A program made the translations under genes and the position numbers. Below the pieces are notes generated by a model. That model ran no database searches. It had not been told where the DNA came from and was given only the letters and a program-made list of their open reading frames with translations. From Batkoa obscura (taxonomy: Eukaryota; Entomophthoromycota; Entomophthoromycetes; Entomophthorales; Batkoaceae), in assembly GCA_030770535.1 (NCBI GenBank), contig JASVEC010000011.1:1329407-1393406 (forward strand): a stretch of DNA of 64,000 nt, written 5' to 3'. This document shows, piece by piece, positions 1-10,899 of this stretch. Position 1 is the stretch's first letter; the number at the start of each line of letters is the position of its first letter.

Positions 1-398
1 TCGTTAAAAGATCCAAAATTGATGGTTTGTTTGGAAAGTTTATAACCAAAAAAAATACATGTTTAAGTTGTAAAAAAGAAGTAGGAAAAGATAATAAAGC
101 TACTTGTGAGGGGTGTAAAGAGAAAGTACCAGATATTTATCAAGAAGAAGTATATATTATTATTTTAATTACTTATTTAATATAATTAATTTTATTTTCT
201 TAATAGGTACGTAAATCTCATGAATTACAAATAAGACATTCAAGACTTTGGACTGAATGTCAACGATGTAAAGGTTCTTTATTAACTGAAATTCAATGTG
301 CTTCTTCAGATTGTCCTATATTTTATATGCGTACAAAAGCAACAAAAGATGTTAAAAAATCCCTTGAAACATTGGATCGATTTGATTATGAGTGGTAA
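1..398 (+). CDS. POL3: DNA polymerase delta catalytic subunit, C-terminal end (partial)
   Basis: This is the 3' end of the gene for the replicative DNA polymerase delta catalytic subunit (POL3/POLD1). The 5' part lies left of the window. Coding begins in frame at base 3, runs to 149, is interrupted by a 57-bp intron (150-206, GTATAT...TAG) and continues 207-398 to TAA. Exon 1 encodes CysA, a zinc-binding C-x2-C...C-x2-C module (CLSC then CEGC). Exon 2 encodes CysB, the [4Fe-4S] ligand module that holds the accessory subunits in this family, seen as LWTECQRCKG followed by CASSDCPIFYMR, which is nearly diagnostic for Pol delta. The protein ends RFDYEW. All eight cysteines are present, so nothing suggests decay. 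A core housekeeping gene here marks the non-subtelomeric side of the window. Confidence 0.93.
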
Positions 399-820
399 AA
401 AAAAATAAGATAATGTAAAGGAAAAAGAAGAGAGGGGTATTTTGAAGTAAAATTTAAGTTTATTGATGCTTATATTTTTTGAATTTTTTTGAATTTTTTT
501 ATTAATGATTATAGTAAGTTATGAATTTATGATTAAAGTTTTATAAAGTAGTAGTAAATAAAAGTGATTTAAGGGGTTTCATTATAATTTTAAAATAGTA
601 TTAAATAGATTATAAAGGAATAAAAAGGATAAAGAAATAGAATTAGAAAATAGTTCAATAATTATAATAATAGGTGTTCCAATTTTTATTGAGCAATAAA
701 AAATTAACACATTTTTTGGTAATAAAAATTCTACTTTAAAACTTTAAAATTCAGAATTTAAATTTATTCTTATCTTTTTTTATAAAAAAAATTAAATCAA
801 TTTTTTAATAACAAATAATA
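399..820. other. Intergenic spacer between POL3 and TRM44
   Basis: AT-rich spacer between two genes on the same strand. It contains poly-T/poly-A runs only. I see no ORF, RNA gene or repeat of the families described elsewhere in this window. Confidence 0.6.
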
Positions 821-2930
821 ATGAGCTGGTATTTAATCTCTACTAAAATAATTGATAATTCAAATATGTCAAGTGATATATTTTTAAAAATAATGGTAAT
901 TCATATTTTTTCATTTAACTTAATTTCATTATTTTATTATTGTAATTTAAAATATTTCATTTAAAATATTTCATTTAATATATTTGAATATTAATAATTT
1001 AGACCCAATGGTTAAATGAACCACAACAATTAGCAAAAACTATATTAAGAGGGGAAATTATTTATTCCATAGAGAAAGAAATGGAATCATCATTAAAAGA
1101 TAAAGTAGATTATCTTAAAGAAAGTATAATATTACGAAAATTATTACCAAGGTTAACGAAAAAGGATAATTGGATGATACAAAAAGTAGTTACTAAAGAA
1201 ATAAAAGAAGGAAGTAAGTAAGATATTATTTTTTTTAAAATAAATAAAGAATATGAAAAAAGAAGAAGATTTTAATGATATTTATATATTTATATATTTA
1301 TATGTTTATATTTTTAGTTTGGCAAGTTGAACACTCACCCATAGATGAAAAAATAATTCAAAAAGATGGTAATTTGGATAATCAATTTATAGATTTAGAT
1401 ATAACTCAAGAAAAGTTAATTAAATTACCTTCTTTTTGTCCAAAAGTAAATAAGTTTTTGTTTAAATAAACAAATAAATTTATATTAATAAATAATGAGG
1501 TAATAGGTTAATAATTATCGAATAATCTACAATAATGAATTAAAGAGTATAACAATGGAATATTTTAATAAATTTAAAGAGATGGAATTAGAGTTATCGG
1601 TAATTTATATATTAATTAATTTATATAAAATAATTTTTAATTTAATTTAATTTAATATTTTTAGTTAAAAATGTTACAAAATTTATTTAATCTATTAATT
1701 AAATATATAACAAATTTTTTAAAAGGATATCAAAAGAGAGTTTATCATGATATTATTATTGATAAAATAAAATATCAAGATAATTATTTAAAAAATAAAG
1801 ATAAATTTTTATATTGGGTTAAAAATTGGCCTGAGAGTAAGTTAAATATTATTTATAATGAAATAAGAGAATATATTAATATATTAATATATTAATATAT
1901 TGTTTATTTTTATTAGATACAGATGCAAGTAAATTTGTATTTGAAGATATTGGTATTGCTACTTTTTTAAGTTTATTATTTGAAAAGTAATAATAATATA
2001 TAATATATAATATATAATATATAATATTAATATTATAAATAGACCTTCTACCTTTATTGATTTAGGATGTGGTAATGGTTTATTAGTTCATTTATTAAAT
2101 CAATTAGGACATCAAGGTCAAGGAATTGATTTAGTAAAAAGAAAAATTTGGGATTTATTTAAAGAAGATAAATTGATTTGTAAGTTAAATTAATAATAAT
2201 AGTAACAATAATAATATTATTATTATATTATATTATATTGATTTATATTAATTTATATTATATTATATTAATAAGTTTATTATTCAATTCTAGGTCGAAC
2301 ATCAATCCCCAATAAGGAACAGTTTGTTGAAACTTGGTTAATTGGTAATCATTGTGATGAATTATCCCCTTGGATACCTATTATGGCAAATAATTCTAGT
2401 TATGAAACAAAGTAATAATTTAATTATATATTAATTTAATTTAATTATATTTAATTTAATTATATTTAAGATTTATAATAATACCTTGTTGTTTTTATAA
2501 TTTAAATGGTACACGATATCAACATTTAAAAAAAAAAGAAAATATTGGTAAGTTAAAATAGAAGAGAATTAAGAATGTAATATAACATCAACTAATTTTT
2601 TATTTTTATTATTTTTATTTTAGGAAATTATGAAAATTATATTAATTATTTAATTGAAATTATAAAACTATGTGGTTATATACCAGAGAAAGAATATTTA
2701 AGAATACCATCTACAAAAAATATTTGTTTAATTGGGAGAAATCGAAGTTTTAAAAAAGGTAAACAATTCTATTTATAATAATATTATTATTATTTATTTA
2801 TTTATTTTAATATTATTTAGATGATATTATAGAATCTAATAGAATTAATAATAATATAAAAGAATTATTAAAAGAGGTGAATTTTCAACCTAGAATTAAT
2901 AAAAATACAACTAATAATCAACGCCATTAA
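821..2930 (+). CDS. TRM44: tRNA(Ser) Um44 2'-O-methyltransferase Trm44-like, 11 exons
   Basis: SAM-dependent RNA methyltransferase of the Trm44 family, which 2'-O-methylates U44 of serine tRNAs. By eye it splices into 11 exons: 821-895, 1003-1213, 1318-1445, 1507-1599, 1665-1836, 1917-1986, 2043-2179, 2294-2411, 2471-2547, 2624-2758 and 2821-2930. All junctions are GT..AG and the phases sum to 441 codons. Family landmarks appear in order: KRVYHDIIIDKIKYQD, DASKFVFEDIGIA, the SAM-binding loop FIDLGCGNGLLVH, WLIGNHCDELSPWIPIMA and FIIIPCCFYNLNGTRYQ. The ATG at 821 is the first in frame after a T-rich leader. Introns are short (42-107 bp) and extremely AT-rich, and the fourth to sixth contain AATAT runs. 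The gene converges on the J-protein gene downstream. Exon borders are hand-assigned; the second donor could also be read at 1218, but only 1214 keeps frame. Confidence 0.9.
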
Positions 2931-3025
2931 AAGTACAAATAAAGTATAGATATCAATATTATATAATATATTGTCCCACTTTTTATTACTTTTCATATTA
3001 TTAACTATACAAATATCATTTAACT

Positions 3026-3682
3026 TTATTTTCCTTTTTTATAATATTCGTTATTATTATTATTATTACTATTACTCAATTTAGAAACAATGAACCAACA
3101 GGAACACATCATAACAAATACTGAAGTCATTCTACCCCAAACATGAGAAGAAGTTTCAATATTAGGTCGTTCATCTTGATGATATCGATTTTGAAATCGA
3201 AATGGTGTATTTCCAATTCCACTCCCACTACCACTACCATATCCATGCATATCCTCATATTCCCCTTGATTGTATTCTTTCCCCATTTGATTTCCATCTT
3301 TAAATGTATTCTTTTGGTGATATGGTTTTGTTTTTCCATACTGAGCTGTAGGTTTTTGTCGATAACGAAATCGGTTACTAAATGCTTGTTCTTTTGAATA
3401 ATTATGAGAAATAAAACTTCGATCATAATCTAAACGTTTTGTGTCATCACTAAGTATTGAGTAGGCTTCATTAATTTTTAAAAAATGGGCATGGGCGGAT
3501 TCATTACTAGGGTTTTTGTCCGGATGATATTGCATCGATAAACGGTAGAAGGAAGCCTTGATTTCCGATTTGGTTGAGGTTTTTTTGATTTTTAACAAGT
3601 CATAATAATTTTCGGAAGGTTTACTGCTATACAATCGTAAAGATAAATGTTGAATTGGGCGATAAAATTTAGTTGTTAACAT
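3026..3682 (-). CDS. Mitochondrial J-domain protein with C-terminal membrane segment (DNAJC30-like)
   Basis: 218-residue intronless J-protein, an Hsp70 co-chaperone. The N-terminus (MLTTKFYRPIQHLSLRLYSS) is basic, Ser/Leu-rich and free of acidic residues, as expected of a mitochondrial presequence. The J domain covers about residues 25-92 and carries the essential HPD in MQYHPDKNP, plus the usual helix I (NYYDLLKIKKTSTKSEIK) and helix III (FLKINEAYSILSD). No G/F-rich region or zinc-finger domain follows, only a Gly/Gln-rich polar linker with a Gly-Ser run. A hydrophobic segment at about 181-199 (MTSVFVMMCSCWFIVSKL) probably anchors it in a membrane, and an Asn run follows. The arrangement presequence, J domain, linker, TM recalls DNAJC30 of the inner membrane; that orthology is inference, the J domain is certain. 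The gene converges with TRM44 and diverges from the secreted-protein gene at 4093. Confidence 0.88.
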   Translation of the reverse strand: MLTTKFYRPIQHLSLRLYSSKPSENYYDLLKIKKTSTKSEIKASFYRLSMQYHPDKNPSNESAHAHFLKINEAYSILSDDTKRLDYDRSFISHNYSKEQAFSNRFRYRQKPTAQYGKTKPYHQKNTFKDGNQMGKEYNQGEYEDMHGYGSGSGSGIGNTPFRFQNRYHQDERPNIETSSHVWGRMTSVFVMMCSCWFIVSKLSNSNNNNNNEYYKKGK

Positions 3683-4092
3683 GTTTTTTTATTTTTTTTT
3701 GGAATTTTTGAATAAACGTAGAATATTGAATTTTAATAAAATAAGAGTTTGATTTTTAATAAAATTGACTAATTTAATTGAAGTTTAAGTTTTGCAATTT
3801 TTTTAAGAATTATAGTAAGTTTGATTCTTAACTTATAATTAATTCTATTAAAATTATCAATGATTAATAAAATTACAAATAAATGACTCATCATTAAATT
3901 AAACTGATAATGAACTAAAAATACAAATTCCAACCCAAAAGAATACTAATATTCAACTCAGTTATACTCCAATGAAAACATAAAACTTGTTTTCAAGTCG
4001 ATCTTAAAAACTAAATTAATTTAAAAATCACATCAACACAGTAAAACCATTTTTTAATAAACTAACTAACTAACCTCACCAATAAATTTACA
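3683..4092. promoter_or_regulatory. Divergent intergenic region between the J-protein gene and a secreted-protein gene
   Basis: 410 bp between divergent start codons, so it must hold both promoters. It has poly-T next to the J-protein ATG and CTAACTAACTAAC just upstream of the 4093 ATG. No defined operator is recognisable. Confidence 0.4.
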
Positions 4093-4386
4093 ATGTTACT
4101 ACAACTCATAATCTTATATATATTAATTACCACCACCTCCTCACAATGTCCTTTACCAATTGAAAAATGTCGTTACTTATCCAATTACCGCTGCCTCCCC
4201 ACACAGGAGCCATGTAGTCCATGTTGGCTACGACCAAAAAGTAAACATAATCGAAGAGATTATTGGCGATGTGTAAGAATGCGAGATAATGGTCAATGTC
4301 CAGAGTATCCAGAATTATATGATTTAAAGAAAGATTGTAAGAATATAACGTATCCCAAGGTCCCCCCTTTGGGAAAGTATTGGTGA
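4093..4386 (+). CDS. Small secreted 8-cysteine protein
   Basis: 97 residues starting with a signal peptide (MLLQLIILYILITTTSSQ, probable cleavage before Cys19). The mature part has exactly eight cysteines at 19, 26, 34, 41, 44, 60, 69 and 82. The centre reads C-SP-C-W and is followed by W-R-C. The same framework occurs in the 80-residue proteins at 34788 and 53247 (Cys 21, 29, 38, 44, 47, 57, 66, 80; CPRCW; WDC), although the rest is unalike, so I treat the three as one family. The mature protein is rich in Arg/Lys and should be basic. Function is unknown; a disulfide-bonded secreted effector, wall-associated or ligand-like protein is a guess. It is intronless and sits at the border between housekeeping genes and the accessory region. 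Confidence 0.72.
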   Translation: MLLQLIILYILITTTSSQCPLPIEKCRYLSNYRCLPTQEPCSPCWLRPKSKHNRRDYWRCVRMRDNGQCPEYPELYDLKKDCKNITYPKVPPLGKYW

Positions 4387-6017
4387 ATTGAGAGTGAAAA
4401 TGGAAAGAGAAGGAAATGGAAGCGTAAATGAACGATATCGTTTTATAAAGGGATGATGAGATGATTAATTGTGATTGTTTTTATTTTAATTTTTTAAATT
4501 ATTAGTTTAGTGCCTGAATTTCAGATTTTTTTATGTTGAAAAAAGGGACCAATTGGAAATGAAATGAGTTGATGGGATGAAAACTCAAAAATTACATAAA
4601 AGTCAAATTTTAGTTTTGATTTAATAAAAGATAATAATATATTAATTATAAAAAGGTGTAATATTTAACTTTCTTAATTTTTATTGTTTTATTTTTTTTT
4701 CTATCTCTTGTTTTATAATCTATTTTAAAGTATACTTAAATAAAAAAGTTTTACAAAATTTATTTATAATAATTTCAATTTTAAAGAATTTTTTTAATTT
4801 ATTAGTTAAAAAAAACAAAAAGGGTTAAACTAATCAGAAAGCCTGGCCCTACCTAGTTAAATCCTGGATTCATTCTATCATAATTAGATGTTAGGTAGAA
4901 ATAATTAGATTAATTTATTAAATTAGTAATAAGATTATAAATATATTTTAATAATAACTAATTATAAAAAGAGCTAAAAAGTAGTCCAATAAGTAAGCTT
5001 GAGTTATAAATTAAATTATTTTTTGAATGTTATAATTAATGTATATAATTTCATTAAATATTTCAACTAGGTATAATGTTTATTTATCTTATCTTAATAC
5101 TAAAAATATTAATATTGTTAAATACTATTTAACTATAGATAATTCTGTGTTTTTAGTTTTAATATAATAAAATATAAGAACAAGTCTAAAATGACGTATA
5201 ATTTTTAACCAACAACCAATTCTTAGAGTATCACCTTTGTCTCTACTTTTAACATAATGATAATACAATAAGTTTATTAATAATTGTCACACAAAAGTAG
5301 CTGAAATAATAAAATATATAGTGATGTATTTTTGTGTTTAAGAATTTTGCTAACAATCTTTCCGCTCAAATAGCGCTTAAAAGGTAGAAAAAGTGATGAA
5401 GCCAAAAAAAACACCCCCATATAACATTAAAATGACAGCATAGCTATACCATATAATGTGTGCACTCTTTAAACTTAAAAAGTCCTTTTAATTCTTTATA
5501 TTATCTATAGTAGTGCTTTACGTTATAATAATACAATATTCTATTTTTTAAGATACTAGACTGAATTTGATGGAAAATCCTCAAAATTTATTATGTAATG
5601 AAAATAGACTTCAGTTGAATCAACTAGATATGTTATTAGAAACCATCACGACCACTAAATTAAGTAAAAAATAATTATTCCGTTATAAAATCATTGTGGT
5701 TAATGATTATAGTCAAAGAACCATTGTATTTTACACAATTTAATAATTTTTTAATAAAAAGGCGGTTAGTTAGACTTACAATACAATTAAGTACTAAACT
5801 TAAAATAATAACAATTCGAGATAATTATATGATCTAAAATAACATAAGTTTTATTTGAGTATACCCTTTTATTTAATATATCAATTAATTTAATATTGAA
5901 TATTTTATATTATTTCTAAAAACACTCGAATTGATATTATTTCATAAGTTAGTTATAAAATCAAATAGTATAAATACCCTTATTCTATACATTGTAGTTG
6001 TAAACTCAAAATAAATA
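4387..6017. other. Gene-poor spacer containing one MITE copy
   Basis: 1.6 kb of AT-rich DNA. Apart from the MITE at 5320-5418 I find no supportable gene. Short coding-like fragments near 5570-5660 are too broken to identify. Confidence 0.5.
5320..5418 (+). mobile_element. MITE copy 1
   Basis: 99-bp copy of the dispersed element with the AATAGCGCTTAAAAG core and CACCCCC right end. The first base of the left end is changed (AGTGATG for GGGGATG). Flanked by ATAT on both sides (5316-5319, 5419-5422). Confidence 0.85.
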
Positions 6018-6659
6018 ATAAAATTATTCATTGCTACAATAGCTTCAGCTAATACAAAAGGAATTGTCGTAAGTGGACGGTAACTGGATATTGATTGGAA
6101 TAGTGTCAAATCAAATGGAGTTGGATTTGCTTATATTAAAGCTACTGAAAATACTACATATAAGGATCACAAACTTATTTCACAATACACAAATGCTAGT
6201 AAAGTAGGATTAATTCGTGGAAGTTATTATTTTGCTAGTCCTGTTGGTTCATCAGGTGTTGTACAAGCCAATTATTTTGTAGCTAATGGAGCTTGTTGGA
6301 GTGTCGATGGAATAAGTTTACCAGGTGCACTTGATCTTGAAGCTGGTTGTAGTGGTTCATCTCATGCTAGTATGGTTAATTAGATTAAAGATTTTAGTAA
6401 TACTTATCATTCCAAAACTGGTAGATATCCAGTGATTTATACTACTACGGATTGATGGATTCAATGTACTGGTAATAGTTCTGCTTTTGCTAATGATAAA
6501 ACGTTATAGATTTCTCGTTAGGCAAGTTCACCAGGTATTTTACCGAATGGTTGGGCTTATTATACTTTTTGGCAATATGCTAGTAAAGGGTCAAACCATG
6601 GTGATCAAGATAGCTTTAACGTTAGCTCAGCTTCACTTAAGAGGTTTGCTAATTTATAA
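6018..6659 (+). pseudogene. Glycoside hydrolase family 25 lysozyme, inactivated
   Basis: Clear remnant of a secreted GH25 (Chalaropsis-type) N-acetylmuramidase, an enzyme that cuts peptidoglycan. Recognisable in one continuous frame: a signal-peptide remnant (FIATIASA), GIVVSG, FAYIKATENTTYKD, LIRGSYYFASP, the catalytic-site-like ALDLEAG, YPVIYTTTD, YTFWQYAS and DQDSFN. The frame from 6060 to the final TAA (6657) has no frameshift, but five in-frame stops: TAA at 6081 and TAG or TGA at 6381, 6453, 6507 and 6519. Family comparison suggests four arose by C-to-T or G-to-A change (Gln to TAA; three Trp to TAG/TGA). The expected start codon reads ATA at 6018. Lack of indels points to recent loss. 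An altered genetic code is ruled out because neighbouring genes use these stops normally. GH25 genes in fungi are often regarded as of bacterial origin; nothing here tests that. Confidence 0.9.
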
Positions 6660-7436
6660 TAAAGATTATAATTAAATACCCATTTTTTTAAATGTTTGTA
6701 TTTCATTAAGTTATTTATGGATTTAAAACGTACGTACTATTTATTCATATTATAATGTTTCTATGGTCCCTTTTAAGCTTTAGATAAACCTAGTTATTTA
6801 TTGGTCAAATGTAATGATTTTAAGCTATTGTTTATTTTAATCCCGAGTCTTATAAAGATATGATAGTATTATAAAATTTAAATGGGCAGATGTCCTCACC
6901 TTAAATTATGAAGGTTGTTTTTAACTGTAAAAAAGTTAAAATAGCTTGTCTCTTTTTTCGTAATTATTATTTATAAATATTTTACAATTATCTTAAAGTA
7001 TTAAATAGTGCCTAGTAATCTGAATGAAAGAGTTATAAAATAATCAACTTGATGTTATAACTCTCTGTTCTTTATGAACCTTGAAATATTAAGTTGGTAA
7101 ATCTTTGATTTTCCACCTATTTTGACCATGAATAATGAAAAACCGTAATTTACTAAATTTATACCTAAAAAAATTATGCAAATGTTTTTTTTTAGTTACA
7201 CGTTTAACTAAGATTTCTTGAAGTTTTATGTTGTACAAAAAGTAAACAAAATGCTGAGATTAAAGCCATTTCGCTATTAGTAAATTATGTACTTTTATCA
7301 CAAGCTTGATCATTATTGACTTTTTATTATCCTTTTATCTTATATTATAAACACTCTTTCATTCTCAACTTAAATTTATTATATTTCAACAAACTAAAAG
7401 TCAAGTTAAACAAACATAAAAATAATTTATTATAAA
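6660..7436. other. Spacer between GH25 pseudogene and the 7437-9286 gene
   Basis: AT-rich, no supportable gene, RNA or repeat. It is the 3' flank of both neighbours, which converge here. Confidence 0.5.
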
Positions 7437-9286
7437 CTAAACAATATTAGTTTTTTGAAGGAAAGGAACCCATTCACTCTCATATTGAATCCAATGTCCT
7501 GGATCCCTACTAATCATAGCTAAATGATCCCAACAAATTTTTTGTCTTTTTCCAGGATAGAAGCCAGCAGTTTCTTGGACATCGGATCCATGAATGTATT
7601 TAATGCAAAGTGGACAGTCGTCATTTGGTGCAACATAATCATGACTAAATTTCTGTGGTCGAGGTGCCATTAACTTTATAGCTGGATCTTTATATTCCAA
7701 CCTTAAGGTACCAAGGTCAATAAGACCATTAATTCGATTCTTAATATAATTAACATCCAAAATTGGGCGTCCAATTAAATTTAGTTCAACTTGATTTCTT
7801 TTCTCCTCTTTTCTTGCCTCTCTTTCTTCATACTCCTCCTCTCTATCTACACTTTCATGGAAGGTTACTCTTTTTTTACATATATTATACCTTTTTTCTT
7901 TAACCAAGCATGATTTTAATTTTATTTCTATTAAAAGATTAATTAATTAATATATAGTTTTCATATTATCTTACCTTTCTTAACTGTAATTCCAATTTTT
8001 CCGTCAACTCCGCGATCATTTTTTTCTCCATTAATGCTACCTTGATCAATTTTTCTTTCATTAGGATTTGACCTACCTGAGCTCATTTTTTGAGCATTTT
8101 TATAGTTATACTCATTTTGATTAGCTGAAGTAAGGTGAGTTGGAGAAATGGATCTACCCTTAAGAGATATATTCTCAGCAACAAATTTCTCAAAGATGCC
8201 TTTAATTTGAACATTGAATTGCTTAAACATTGATTTACTGGGGCTCAAACTTTGAATAGCATCTGATGCAGCTTTTATATCCGAATCTTCTTTTTTATGC
8301 ATTTCTAGTTTGACTTTTTTAGTAGTCGATGTGTTCTCTTCTTCATATTGCGATATCCTTTTTTTATGCTCAAGTTCTCTTTTATGAGGCAGAATATGTT
8401 TTTTTATTATTGCAAGTACATTTGGAATTTCCGCATCTTTAAGATAAGCTGAGTAAATCTTTGGTCTTCGAATTACATGTTGATGTAATGCCCTATTAGT
8501 CTTGCAACGAGTATTTCGCTTTTGATTAGTATTGAAGCTCTGGTAAAGTTCATAGGCTCTATTTACATTTTTACGACAATAGGAATGATAAACTATACTA
8601 CCTGCTTGTCGAATCAAAAGTGCTTTGTCGTCAAATGATTTTATTATCATATGATCAATTTTCATATGGTTCATTTCAATAAAATCATCATCAGCAAGCT
8701 TGATGATATACTCAAGTAAGAACACATACCTCAATCGGAGATTAGGACATTTAATAGAGAAACCAGATTCAACGTATCTGAATATCAACTCCTTATTATT
8801 CATGAACTCCAATTCCATAAAGTAAATGAGAAATTGATAACATGTTCCAATGCTGGCATTATAGTTTTCCACTTTATAAAAATCCTTATTAAGCGCAAAA
8901 AAGAGACATTTAAATAATATATAAATATGAATTTTAATAAGGTCGTAATAATCTTCATACAAAATGAATATAAACCTTAAAGCATATAAATTAAATACTT
9001 CATCTTCGCATCTTATCATTTTTCCTACGGCTTTAACTATTAATTCAATGTATTTTTCATAGTTAGGGTACGTCCTAATAACACCGTGTTTAAAGTAAGC
9101 TTCAAGGGTCAAAAATATCATTCTATAGATCCCAGAGTGAATGTCAACAATACTTTCATAAAATCTATTAAATGTATCTAAAAGTTTTGTGACATCATCC
9201 TTTTCTTTTTGAGTGGTAATAGCACGAAAGCATGTTGGTCTAGTGTTGACTTCTACCGCAAGATCAAATTGGTTTTGTATAGACAT
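7437..9286 (-). CDS. Uncharacterised 600-residue protein with C-terminal CxxC...CxxH motif, 2 exons
   Basis: I do not recognise this gene. Two open stretches are joined by a clean intron (7928-7974; donor GTAAGA, acceptor TTTTAATAG). Exons are 7975-9286 and 7437-7927, giving 600 residues. ATG 9286 is chosen as the first ATG in frame. Residues about 1-280 are helical and rich in aromatic residues, Leu and Ile, resembling an alpha-solenoid. A charged, Lys/Ser-rich linker follows (about 290-440) with a possible nuclear localisation stretch (KKRISQ, TTKKVKLEMHKK). The C-terminal 60 residues hold CPLC, then C-W-D-H about 28 residues later, a plausible four-ligand zinc site, and end in an aromatic stretch (WIQYESEWVPF). 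A nuclear or chromatin role is a guess from the Lys-rich linker and zinc-like site. The long open frame and good splice support a real gene. Confidence 0.72.
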
Positions 9287-10730
9287 TTGAAACAAAACTA
9301 AATTATTTTTTCCTTACACCTGTTCTATGATTTATTCTCATCTTCGGATTGCTTTAATTGATTCTATCCAATTACATTAAAAAGCCTGTAATCGTAATAG
9401 ATTAAACAAATCATTTGTTAAAGTTAGATGGTCAGGGATATAATGTTTTAACCCATAATAATAGTTAACTAAAAACACTAATATTTTGTTTTGTTAGTTT
9501 TGAACTTATAAAATGAGACATAGTATAGAACTGTTATTTTAATAAGATATAAAGTAATGAATAAATATATATCTTCATTTACTTTAAATATATTTATAAA
9601 TATGAAGTGTTACTTAAATGTAGAACCTTAAAATTGTTACTTAAAAGCGAAATAACTATTGGTCAAAATAAGATTAATGTAGTATTCAAAAAAAACTTTC
9701 AATTTAAGTAGAATAAATATTGGAGATAATTTGAGTAAAATTCCGGTATAAAAAGGTCAATAGTCCCTCAAAGTCAACCAATAATACTTATGTATTTATA
9801 TTAAATATGACAATGACGATATATGATTATATACTACTCAAATAATTTTCATCCTATCTAGCTATTCACTCCACATGATTAAAAATAGCTTTTAATTTTT
9901 TTAAAGCCTATTTATAAACAACTTAATAATTTGGTTACTCCTAAAACACTTTTCCATCACTGAATTTATAACTTTGTCTTACAGTGCGTGTTTATGATAT
10001 AATTAATTTCCTTTAATCAAAACAAATTGCTATCTAAAGAGTTAATTATTTTAAAGTTGAGAGAACACTCTGAAACCAGATATCAAAGATAACAGTTGCT
10101 CCAAGAAAAGACTGCGAATTCCTAATTTCTTTGATATTTGATATTTTATTTAGAAAATAAAACAAACTTTATATTTTCACGTACAGATAAGGGCATCATG
10201 ATTGAAACTTGTAATAAAAAGGATAAATACCAGTAAAGGGGATTTATTCTTTTAAAAATATTAGTAAATTTTGAACATATAGTGTGAATCATTAAAAATA
10301 ATCCAGATGGCATAATTGACCCATGTTTTTACATTTTAAACCTATTCTAAGTCCTGATAAATGCAGTTCTATTACTATTATAAAGAACTATTAAATTATT
10401 TAAATAAAATAGATGCGTATTTTATTTTTGATTTTTGATTCTGTAAATTGAAAGAATTTTGAAAAATTACATCAAACGTAACTGAGTAATTCAAATACTT
10501 TTGAATTATAAGCTATAGAGAAAACTATAAAGCTTTGCACTAAAATTTTACCTAATCAACTTTACTAGCGTCTTTTTAAACTGGGCTATCAAGGGTTCCA
10601 TTATTTATCCATTCTCAATCTAACCACTAAACGATAGAGTTTTCAGCTTTCAAATAAACTGCAAATAAAATTAACTAAAAGAACTTGCAATTAAAATAGT
10701 ATAAAGAGCTAACCATAGCATTTAATATAT
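9287..10730. other. Gene-poor AT-rich stretch
   Basis: 1.4 kb with no gene I can support. It includes the 5' flank of the 7437-9286 gene. Codon-like patches are short and interrupted. Confidence 0.45.
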
Positions 10731-10829
10731 GGGGATGTATTTTTTTGTTTAAGAATTTTACTAACAATTTTTCTGCTGAAATAGCGCTTAAAAGATGGAA
10801 AAAATAATGAAGCCAAAAAAAACACCCCC
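10731..10829 (+). mobile_element. MITE copy 2 (near-consensus)
   Basis: 99 bp, GGGGATGTATTTTTTT left end and AAAAAAAACACCCCC right end, flanked by perfect ATAT direct repeats (10727-10730, 10830-10833). Lies just upstream of the decayed kelch-type gene. Confidence 0.92.
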
Positions 10830-10899
10830 ATATAAACAATGAAATGTCTTTTTGATTATTTTAAATACTCCTGTTGCAGACTATTATCGTATTTTTGCT

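Noticed and set aside
4830-4880. Possible tRNA-like GC-richer patch
   Set aside because: No cloverleaf arms or T-loop GTTCRA motif; no tRNA, rRNA or CRISPR-like array was found anywhere in the window.
6081-6521. Reassigned stop codons as an explanation for in-frame TAA/TAG/TGA in the GH25 frame
   Set aside because: POL3, TRM44, DPH3, ENA and ALDH7 genes in the same window have none of these codons inside their frames and use them as terminators.
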